The notes beneath the pieces were generated by a model. That model saw only the letters and a list, made by a program, of their open reading frames with translations. It did no database searches and was not told the origin of the DNA. The translations under genes were made by a program, and so were the position numbers. Below, one piece after another: positions 23,811-33,945 of a stretch of DNA of 64,000 nt (position 1 is its first letter; each line of letters starts with the position of its first letter). This DNA is from Sistotremastrum niveocremeum HHB9708 (taxonomy: Eukaryota; Basidiomycota; Agaricomycetes; Sistotremastrales; Sistotremastraceae): assembly GCA_001630475.1 (NCBI GenBank), contig KV419408.1:1-64000 (forward strand), given 5' to 3'.

Positions 23811-26800
23811 ATGTCACTGCAAGAAATACCCAGTCGTATCTCGTTTTCTATCGCTTCTGGAAAGCGAAACGACATAAATTCGAGGCGATATGATGGACAG
23901 TTTGGAAGGGGACCAGTGATGCAAGGCAGCCCATTCAGGAGCGAGCTGCAGGTTCTCATCTCTGGCACTGACGCACGTCGTAATCAGAGGTTGGGTTCCT
24001 TATCTCCAATATCTTCGGGTCGATCCTCGAGCAGCACTCGAAGTTCAACGTCGCCCAAGGGCCTCCAAACCTCGAAGCCACCTCGCCAGTCTTCAACGGT
24101 CGGTTCTGCACCTGTGCAAGTTCAGAAAAGACCTAGTAACTCTTCTGATATGGGGTCTGAACCAATTGTCGAGGTTCCCCTGTCATCCAAATCAAGTCGA
24201 AGTGGTCCAGCCACTCAGCCTTCGCGACGAGTTGCGATAGACAACGTCACCCATCCACTCCTCCAACTGATGTTCGACTCAGTTTCAAGTTCGACCGAAG
24301 TTGACAGCCCTTCTACCAAGCTTTCGGGCGTATCAACGGCGCCGAGTAACCCGAATACAACTCGAAACTCAGTAACCGCGTTTATCCCTCCAGCATCGGA
24401 ACCGCAGCCTAGGGTTCAATTACCAAGAGTCATTGTTCCCTCAGACTCTTTATTCCATTCAGCACGCCATTTCCTTGATTCACCCACCGAATCTTCACAG
24501 ATGGCCCCACACTCACCCATACGAAATGAGATCTGTCGCAATTATCTCAAGGGATGCTGCCATTGGGGCCCTCGATGCTATCGACATCATCCTGTCCTCA
24601 GCTCTTCGTTTGATCGCAGTCGAGTATCGTTGGGTGCAACTGTGAAGTCTGTACCTGAGTCTTCATTTTCGATCAAAGCTACATCGGCGATTTGCTTGGA
24701 TTGGTTGCAAGGTTTCTGTTCTCGGGGCGACTCATGTCCGAACATCCACATCGCTGCAGAGGACTCTGCCCAATTGCCTCTGACGGAGAGCAGTGGGAAT
24801 GCCGGTGACCACGTCCTTGTGAGGGCAGTTGCGTCCCCGCGTACATCGCTCGACGTTGAAGTTGCTACAGTGGTGGGGGATGGCTTCGAGTTGAATCCGT
24901 GTTTAACCGGGAATGATGTGCGCTGCATTTCACCTTCTCACTCTATTATGGCTCAGTGGAAGGTGCTTAAGCCCACAGTGCAATTACCGAAGATAGATGA
25001 CGTTCACGAAAAAGTGCATGCGTGTCAGTCTTCAGATTTGGTTTCCAAAATAGCGAGTTTGCCTCGAGCTTCGCAAAATGCAAAGTCTGCCAGTTCTGTA
25101 CGCGATTTAATTGCGTTTGTCAAATCACAACTCATGTTACCATAGACCAAGGAAATATCTCCCATTAAACGCGTTGAACAGATCGTTCTGGCGTCTACAA
25201 ACATCGTTGTTACCGATGGATTTGTGATCGACGATATCATTACCGGATTCGAGTCTCGCAGTGTCATCATCGGGAATCTCGATCTTTCTACCAGCCGAGA
25301 CGAGATTCGAAAACTCGTATCGCCATTCGGTGAAGTTACAAAAATAGGCCTTCCTCACCAAGCGAAACACGGCGTAACCGTCACATACATAGAATTTCTT
25401 CGTGTACAGGACGCCATGAAAGCTGCCGAGTCGCTTCATAGTATTCGCGTAAACGAGCGTCGCATCTTCGCCCGACTGAAAATCACCTGCCTTGAAGGGG
25501 CGGCGGGAGTTGGGAAGTTGCAGACATGCAGCGTCAAAGTTTCTTGGCCGGTGCCGTCTATGTCGGTATATGCTCGATATTCGACATTCGAAGATGCATG
25601 TGAGGCTTTGGAATCTCTAGACGGCCAAATCTTGAATGGCAGAAAAGTGAGTGTATCGCATCACCTCGGCGATGCACGTCGGTCAGATGGCTTCACTTTG
25701 CGTTTCGATGGATGCGAACCAGACACTCCGATGTCTGACTTGTGCACTTTCTGTCGGTCAGAGTATGTTGCATTGGGTCCTCATAATTATCGGTCCACCG
25801 AAGAAAGTCTCGTAAAGGCCCGGAGGGTGCTTGAGGATATCGGCCCCCTGACAAAGTTTTCTGTCTGCGCATCATCTCCAGCCGATAAGGGTATTAAGGT
25901 GTGGATCGACTTTGCATCATCTGATGACACTGCAACTGCTTGCGAAACTTTGCATGCAAAAAGGCAGCCTTTTCTAGGCAACAACTCTCTATGGTTTAAC
26001 GCTTCTCACACCATAACCTATGACATTGATACCTCAATTTATGAGGCTACCCGGGACGACATCAAGAATGCGGTCTCTAACCGACACGACAGCAGCTATG
26101 CAATATCGTTTCAGGTCTTCGAGTCGAATCGAGGAGATGCAAGCAAGAAACGAATCGTTTTACGTGGAGAAAATCTCCTGCAGCTATCTCGCTGCAAAAC
26201 AAAGTTGGAAGTGATCTTAGCCGGCAACGTCCTCCTTGATGAAGGGCTTCCACTTTGGGACGAGTATTTCCGCCAGGATTCAGCAGTGGATTTTTTGGAA
26301 AAAGTCAGGCTCGACTCTCAGGCTATCGTACACCGCGATCTACGAAAGAGCACGTTGTATTCATTCGGTTCGACCGCTGCTCAACGCCGAGCCCTTGAAC
26401 TCATCCGCAATGAACTTGCAGCGGTCCGTGCTCGCACCCATTATCTGAAGATCGCAGATCATCATTTACAGTCTATTCTCCGCACCGGTGTCCGCGCCCT
26501 GCAGCAACGCTTCGGGGCCGCGAATGTCAGGGTGGATCTGTCGGAGAAACGACTTATCCTGCGTGGTGACGGTCCTTTACAGGCCGCGAAGCTCATGCTG
26601 CATAACGCAGAGCAGAAATCGAAGCCCAGATCGACCCCGATCTCTCCAAGATCTCAATGTCCCATTTGCATAGACCAACCGGTCGACCCGGTTCTCCTTG
26701 AATGCGGCCACCTCTATTGCAAGGAGTGTATTCGACACTATCTTCTCTCAGTCTGTGATTCAGGCCCCTTCCCCTTATGTTGCATTGCTTCCAACAGGGG

Positions 26801-27290
26801 GTGCAAGCAACTAATTACCCTTTCAATGGCTAACGCTGTCTTGTCTGCACCAGAACAAACTCTTCTCATAAACGCGGCCTTTCGATCTCACATCCGTACA
26901 CATCCGAATGAATTCCGTTACTGCCCTACTCCGGATTGTCCGCAAATTTATCGTACTAATCAGGAGAACAAATTGCCGGTACAATGCCCTTCTTGTCTTG
27001 TAAGAATATGTCAACGCTGCCACGTCGAGTACCATTTCGGCATGAGTTGTGCAGAACGTCGCGACGGAGGCAAACAGCTTTATGATGATTGGAAACGCAA
27101 TAATGACGTTCAGACATGTCCTGGATGTCAGACTGACATCGAACGTACCGAGGGGTGCAATCATATGACTTGTGTTCGATGTCAGACTCACATCTGCTGG
27201 TTATGTCTGGAAACTTTTTCGGAAGGCAAAGCGGTGTATGAACACATCGAGCTATCTCACAGCGTACACGCCGCTGCCTTGGACACTTGA
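23811..27290 (+). CDS. CCCH zinc-finger / RRM-like / RBR E3 ubiquitin ligase
   Basis: One long gene. The N-terminal 240 residues are disordered and Ser-rich. Two CCCH fingers follow, CRNYLKGCCHWGPRCYRHH and CLDWLQGFCSRGDSCPNIH. An in-frame TAG at 25143 is removed by a 48-nt phase-0 intron (25098-25145; GTACGC donor, CTCAT branch, CATAG acceptor). Then come an RRM-like domain (SVIIGNLDLSTSRDEIRKLV), a second divergent one, and a helical RNA-binding-like stretch. The RBR module closes the protein: RING1 from CPICIDQPVDPVLLECGHLY, IBR with YCPTPDCPQIY, and RING2 with CPGCQTDIERTEGCNHMTC. The catalytic thioester cysteine is that of EGCNHM. Likely an RNA-associated ubiquitin ligase of the HHARI mechanism; target unknown. 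Confidence 0.85.
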
Positions 27291-27494
27291 TACTACTGTA
27301 ACATTCATCTGTATTACCACACCAAAATCATCGCCCTCAATGGGCAGCATCCAAGCAGGTGGCAGCTGCTCCAATAAACCTGTGGTCCATTACTGCTGCG
27401 GAGTGTGTCTGAACCACTCGTTGCACATTAAACTTGATCTATATTAAACCCCAGACTGGAGAAGTCATACAAGGCGTCGCCGTTAAACTATCGA

Positions 27495-29104
27495 TCAAGC
27501 TGCAGTTCGGCTTCGGACCGAAATCATAATATTAGCATCAGTGCGTGCGATTCCCCAGTGTTTGGTAGTCTGCTGTGGAGCAAGGGGGTCCGTGATCGGA
27601 TGCCCTTGCGCATCAAGCGCGTGTTCTCTATGCAACTCGAGACAGGAGTGGCATATGACGGAGAAGGCTTTGAAGAAGTACGAATTCAAATGCCTTGTTT
27701 GAAACTGATGTGAATTGAGTTAGCGTGAGGCGAGATGTATCGAAGCAATCCACATACCAAACTCGATCCCACCCCCAACATGTGTTCAGCTGCATTGACG
27801 GGGGGTGTGCTAGTGAATCGGTCCAACTTCCATTGAATGGGATCAGAGTGGAAGAACGGATCGTAGTTGGCGACCTGAGGGGTCGCAGCAATTTTGTCCC
27901 CCTTCAATAACACGACTCGATAGTTCGTTTCGGCGTCTTCTACGGTGATGTCCTGGATAACATCGTAGAACAGAGCCGTGTCGTTTGCAAGCCGGAGGGT
28001 TTCATAGAAGGCGGATTCATGAAGTGTGAATTTATCTCCATCGAAATACGAGGCCTTGACTTCGCGTAGTTTCGATGCTTTACCACGCAACGACGAAGAG
28101 AGAGCGATCTCAGCTTCGGACTCCAATGATTTCCGAGCCGCAGGGTCTTGGAATTGGAAAACACAAAACCAATACACTGTCCACATAACATCTGCTGCCG
28201 TCGTAGTCAACACGGCAAGGAGGATGGGTGCAATCTCGTCATTATGACATCCTAATTCTTTCAGTCGTAAAATGAGACTGGAGATCCAATCCGAGCATCC
28301 CGGGATGGCCTTTCCTGTCCAATTCTGCTTCACGTAGTCGTGGATGGCTTTGGTGACGCGATTGCGAGCATTCAGGCTGGGCTCCAACGTTGACTCGGGA
28401 GCACTTTCTGTGAAGAGCTCGAAAGAGTCATGGAATAAAAGGTAATCTTCGAAAGTCTCGCCGACCGGAAAGAGTGGCCCGAAGAGATAGGTGGCGAAAG
28501 ACGCGTATATGGATCCAAATATAAATTCTTTGAGTCGAAAGGTGGTAGGAGTATCAGAAGTTGATTCGTTCTTCGTCATTGAATGCAATATATCCCAGAT
28601 CAAAGGCCCGAGATTCACCGACATCTTCTCGACCGAATGTTTGGTGAGATTACGGCTGCTATAGGCCAGTACCTCTCCAATAATCCGACCGTCGTTTGCA
28701 ATGTGAGCTGGTATCCCATAGACGGTTTCTCCGAGGAATACTCGGCGCTCAGCTTCCGAGAGCGCGGACGCGTTTTTCTGTACGGCTTTGATCGATGAAG
28801 AAGTGGTAATGAATGTCGTAGGTTTCCCCCATAGTATCAGGGTGAAGATTGGTCCATAGCGTTTTCTAGGAAGCGAGTTATTCTGTGGGCTCAGGAGTCG
28901 GTGATGCAGAAGTAAGACATACTGGCAGTCAAGAAGAAACACGATCGGGTTTCTGCCGTACGCGATCGACGACCCAATCCAAGGCAGCCACGAAAAGACG
29001 ACCTGTGGTCGGGTTTGGGGAGCTTTCAATATCCAGGTACGAGCTAAGCTCCATAGCTGTACTCCAACGCCAAGTAGAAAGATTTTCCAAATCAACGAAA
29101 GCAT
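27495..29104 (-). CDS. Cytochrome P450-like protein lacking the heme-ligand cysteine
   Basis: Membrane-anchored P450 of the CYP7/CYP8-like (group IV) type. An N-terminal helix (MLSLIWKIFLLGVGVQLWSL) is followed by a Pro/Trp hinge. KRYGPIFTLILWGKP is reached across an intron near 28868-28924. The I-helix region is PILLAVLTTTAADVMWTVYW, and the K-helix ExxR is present as YETLR. The heme-binding loop normally reads GxGxxxCxGR. Here a canonical 53-nt intron (27705-27757; GTATGT donor, GCTAAC branch, CAG acceptor) gives GVGSSLFQTRHLNSYFF, with Phe where Cys should be. Without the cysteine, monooxygenase chemistry is not expected. The C-terminus (KHWGIARTDANIMISVRS) is otherwise intact. Confidence 0.75.
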
Positions 29105-29428
29105 TCTTGCAGGCCAAGACGCGAAGGAGCGCGTGTATACGTGTCAATGAAAGATGCCGTCTTGACCAAGGTTGATACAGGTCGAACATTTTGATCACTC
29201 ATTGTTATGATGGCAGTTCAACAACGCGTGTGAAAATCTGATGTACGCTCCAGTAAGCAAAGTGGTATTGCTTGGGATTTGAATATGCATGAGAAAGCGT
29301 ACATCGAGCGATAGATTGAACACGCATTTGTAATGAAGTCATAGCCACCTCCGCATCCTCCGAGTCAGGCCCAACTGTTCCTGTCGGCCAATATACCTCT
29401 TGTAGGGTTGTCCGCCGCTCAATCACAA

Positions 29429-30341
29429 TCACGAAGCTCCAACGTTCTCCGGCCGACAGGCAATGACGGAATCGGGACCGAACGTCGCGGACGCAATGTG
29501 TTTCAATTTTGGAAGCTATCACGAGGTTTAGCAATGAATATATGCGGTAGAATACAGTGGACATACCGATTCGAGATTCTCGAGAGTGGCTCCGACACCG
29601 GAAGAGCCCACAAGAGTAGGTGCCACAGTGACGATCAGGATATCAACGACCAGTGGTTTATGACAGAGAAACGAGGAGATAATTTGGCGACCACCTTCGA
29701 CCATAAGAGAAGATATACCGGAGGATCGCAGTTCTTCCAGTAGATGGGTGATTGAGAGACGTTCTTCGACACTTTCAATAAAACGCACGATTGTCAATGC
29801 AGGTATAGACTTACTGGCGCTGTCTTCCGGGATTGAAACGATTCGAGCACCCTCTGCGGTCAGTGTCTCGCGTCGACGCGTGAATGCTTCGTCGTTCTCG
29901 TCGCTGATCTTGCAGAACACCCAAGGCGCAAGGCCTGTACCGAGTTTGAAGTTCTTCAAAAGCTTGCAGGTTGGGGACAGACGCAACTCGGAGTCCAGGA
30001 TCACTGGTCTTGGAAGCTTATAGGGTGTGGTAGTAGGTGGCAAATGGCGTGCTGGATATGCAATGGGACAACATGCTGACAGAACTGCATATATGCATAC
30101 TGTTCAACTGGGGATCATCGTTCAAGGCGGTCCCGACGCCAACGAGGATAGCATCGTGCATGGTGCGCATCCAATGGGTCATGACAAGACTTTCTTTGCC
30201 GCTGAGGATGAGCTGATTGCCATTTGCACCAGCGATCTTTGCATCTAACGACTGGGCATAAGTGAGAGTCACGTGTGGTCTATTCGTATGCGGTTGGATT
30301 GGCGGAGAAAGGATGTTGGACAGAAACTCTGGAGGAGACAT
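29429..30341 (-). CDS. RIB7: 2,5-diamino-6-ribosylamino-pyrimidinone 5'-phosphate reductase
   Basis: NADPH-dependent reductase of the second step of fungal riboflavin synthesis, RibD C-terminal (dihydrofolate-reductase-like) fold. Family blocks: RPHVTLTYAQSLDAKIAG near the start, HWMRTMHDAILVGVGTALND, RPVILDSELRLSP, LMVEGGRQIISSFL, and DILIVTVAPTLVGSSGVG. The intron near 30042-30095 joins NDDPQLN to TRHLPPTTTPYKLP; the last intron joins LENLES to LPKLKHIASATFGPDS. The protein ends CRPENVGAS. The start at 30341 gives the usual short leader; an upstream in-frame extension runs into the histone H4 promoter and is unlikely. Divergent from H4 with 190 bp between start codons. Confidence 0.9.
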
Positions 30342-30370
30342 CGCGGTGTGACATGTGACGGTGGGCTTGA

Positions 30371-30450
30371 ACGCGTGACTTGTATTTGCACTTGTTGGGA
30401 GCAACTTGTCTGAACCGTGGGAATTCAAAACATCGTCCGACGGTATAAAG
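30371..30450 (+). promoter_or_regulatory. Histone H4 promoter elements: MCB box and TATA box
   Basis: In the 190-bp gap between the divergent RIB7 and H4 starts, ACGCGT lies at 30371-30376 and TATAAAG at 30444-30450, the latter about 82 bp upstream of the H4 ATG. A TATA box fits a strong, regulated histone promoter, and ACGCGT fits S-phase control. Both roles are inferred from position and known motif function. Confidence 0.55.
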
Positions 30451-30531
30451 CCCGACGCGACTTGGTCTTCCCAGTCACTCAGCAACCCACACCCAGTTCA
30501 CCTCTTACCCCTTCAACTCAACTACAACACA

Positions 30532-30999
<468 letters not shown>

Positions 31000-31130
31000 G
31001 TTGGTGTATAAAACGCGTCAGGCGTTTAACTTCACCCTATTTTTTATTACTTGCTTTGTATTTGTATCATGTCTGTTCCACTACCACTGTCATGATTCTA
31101 TTTGTGATTCAATAAATCATGCGACTGTAA

Positions 31131-33200
31131 TTAAAGATCTGGCAGTTCCCTCTGAGTCAATCGAATCCAAGTTGATTCCTTCCACCAGTCATCCATTGCA
31201 TCAATCCGCTCCCATAGTGTTTCCTCATTTAGCCCATAAATTTCATATTTGCCGTTCCCCGTCAAGCCTGAGCGTTTCGCGACTTCTAATGCTGCCTTGT
31301 GTTCTCCCCTTGAATTGATTGTCAGTCACCCTCGAATGCAGAGGCTCCTTCGTTATACATACCGGAGCACAGAGAGGAGCTCATCACGATCAGGGAAAAA
31401 CAGGCGACTCTCGATAACTCCCATGATTGCCAATGCCGCACGGAATAGAAACGAATCGCCTTCGAGAATGAGAACATCCCACACGCGGGCACAAGCCTCG
31501 AACGGAAGATGGTCGATGAATAGGGGGAGAAGCCAGCCGGGTAAATAATTGGATGGGGGTATCTGATGTTGCTTGAAATTGAAATAGACTGGAGTAGTTA
31601 TAAGCATCAGGGCACGAGGGCATTCGGTGACTACAAAATTGACCTTTTGGCATTCCGTCCGCAAGAAGGGTATCAAATATCCTACATTCAAAAGAGAGAT
31701 GAGAGACCAAACGCCACATCTACGCCACAACGACGAACCGATAATAAGCTTCAACCTATAAACAATTTAGCAAATGTATGCGGCGCCTAACAGGGTACTC
31801 ACATCGTCTTTGGTTGAGCTCCCGCCGTAGAAGGCTCGAGAACATCCTCTCTCCAGAAGATTCCTCATGGCCACAAACGCTCGCTCGTTACTGGTCACGT
31901 TGAGGAGCAGCATCGCAGCGACCTTGGATGCTCCAACGACATAACCAAGACCCTCATCTGACCTCGCAACTGTCCACGCCAAAAGAAGATCTTTGAGATC
32001 CGAGTACAAAGGGCCCACGACAGGATGAAACAACTTTAGAGTAGGGAGTGTCGCGACTATATCCCCTTCGAGAAGCTGCAGGGTGTGTGTGGGGAATGCT
32101 CCGGATGATATAGAACGACGTGCACGAGCTAAGCATACACGAAATGAATCTGGGGAAATGGTGACAATCAGGGACGAAGGAAGACGGGTGAAAAAAGAGG
32201 GACAGTGACCTTTGCTGAGAGCAAGGGCGTTGCCGATGGCATTCTCCCATAAAGGCCCGCGCAGCTTTGGAGGGATTCCTTTCCACCATAATTTGCGTAG
32301 GGTTGGGTTTTGGAGAGTGAGAGACCAGTTTGGAAGGATCTGTTTAGACCAAATTTCGGAGGAAGCCTCAATTTCGGCTTCGCGAGCGAGTCTTCTTTCA
32401 TGAAGCGCATGCTGACGTTTTTGCTCTAAAAGGCTCAAGACAGGTCAGAGAAGACGAGGAAGGGGCACGGATCTACTCACGGGGTAGCACTCACCAGCTA
32501 GACGACTCTGGCGCATCATGTTTTCCCAGTCCGCAGCATGTTTGCGGTCCTCTGTTCGCGCCTTTGGAGGAAGATGGGCGGGACGAGTCTTGGAGATGAC
32601 TTTTTCCAATGCACTGGGCCCTATGGATCGCTGGGGTCGGTGGCGAGAGTCTGTCTGCTTCGGCGGAGACGGGACGGTGTGATCATCAGTGGGTTCCTGG
32701 GAGACGATGTCTGGCGACGGCTTGAGTGCGAGTGGTGGCGGTGGGGGAGTGGTGGGGAGGCTGCTGGAGGTCGAAGGCATTCGATCGGAGTCGGAGAGGT
32801 CAGAGTGCCGTGACGCATCGATGACAACGCTGGGGTAGGGATGGGACTCGTGATGGTGAGGCCGGGGCGTGAGCGCAAGTGAACTGAATTGCGAGGGGAG
32901 ATCGGAGGCGAGAGGGAGCGAGTGAATGTGAGAGTCGAGTGAGAGCGACGGAGGTAGTGGAGACATGGTCGATACCGAATCGTTGGTGGGCGGACTGCTG
33001 TGGTCCTCATGGTCGTCGGGCGCAGTCTCGAGCTCGTTCATTTTACGCAACGAGAAGTCGGGATCCACGAGTTGGGCGTGGACGTCGAAAGGCCGGCTTG
33101 TCTCCTCATTCGTCGAGAACACATCGTCGAGCTCAGCCTCTAAGTCCGGATGGCGTGCTGGGCCTTCGACCCTTTGCTCGTCCTGGGCTGCAGCGTCCAT
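31131..33200 (-). CDS. TBC-domain protein with atypical catalytic fingers
   Basis: Rab-GAP-fold protein. The first 250 residues are acidic, Ser/Pro-rich and disordered, then RKHAADWENMMRQSRLA leads into a helical segment and the TBC domain: LRKLWWKGIPPKLRGPLWEN, then GDIVATLPTLKLF, GPLYSDLKDLLLAW and GLGYVVGASKVAAMLLLNV. In active TBC domains these read DxxR and GYxQG; here arginine is Ala and glutamine is Val. The C-terminal lobe includes LPGWLLPLFIDHLPFEACAR and VWDVLILEGDSFLFRAALAI. The last exon, after an intron near 31310-31362, ends WIRLTQRELPDL. Likely acts as a Rab-binding or scaffold protein, or uses another mechanism. Confidence 0.82.
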
Positions 33201-33945
33201 GGCAAGGTGTTCGGCAACGGCCGAGTGAGCCGGGCCGAAGCCGGATTTGCGAGTTCACATGTTCGGATCTTCTCCCACGCGAATCCGGAGCCTGTGGTAT
33301 TTAATATTTGTGCCACTCTGCTTTACGTTTCGATGGCTTTCATATACTGTTCATAATGCACATGCCTTCCGGGGAAACGAAGGTTCCCCAGTGTCGCCAA
33401 TCTGAAACCCCAGAACTGCTATGAAGATGGAATTGCTATTCGGACCCCCGTTGGCCCGTGGCAATCAGACTCAATGTGTGTCCCTGGCCGTACGAGGTGT
33501 TGTGCCACACTCAGGGCCGTTGTGGTGATCGTCGACTGCTGTAGTTGATCTGCACCATGGCAGCCTGCCACTTGGGTCGCGCACGTCGCCGGTTGTCGAG
33601 CCGAGCCGTGTTGCCGTGGCTGGAGTGAGTGACTGGTGAGCAGGTCGGTGCAGGGACAGAGTCGTCGCAGGAACGTGGCAGTCGATTGCTGATGATCCGT
33701 AACCGAAACACAGGACTGGGACGAAGCCTGGAACTCAATTTAACCAGAGAGCGGCCCCTATGATGAAACTGACTGCCCGCATTTGCCCTTTCCAATCGGT
33801 CGAGGGGAGGCGGAGGGGAGCGATCGCTAAGCCAAACAAACACCCGGCCGCTCAGTGTGGGGGTGGCCATCGCATATATATATATATCATTAAATAAATA
33901 ATCAGCCAATATCCTTTCCTGCACTCCCTATCCACCACATCGACC
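33201..33945. promoter_or_regulatory. Divergent intergenic region, TBC gene and EGT1
   Basis: 745 bp between two divergent start codons, with no credible coding. Near the EGT1 side a (TA)7 tract at 33874-33887 may act as a TATA element, and CCAAT occurs at 33906-33910, about 40 bp before the ATG. No other clear element is seen. Confidence 0.35.

Noticed and set aside
25143-25145. In-frame TAG splitting the CCCH/RBR gene, suggesting a pseudogene, stop read-through or two genes
   Set aside because: A canonical 48-nt phase-0 intron with good donor, branch site and acceptor removes it exactly.
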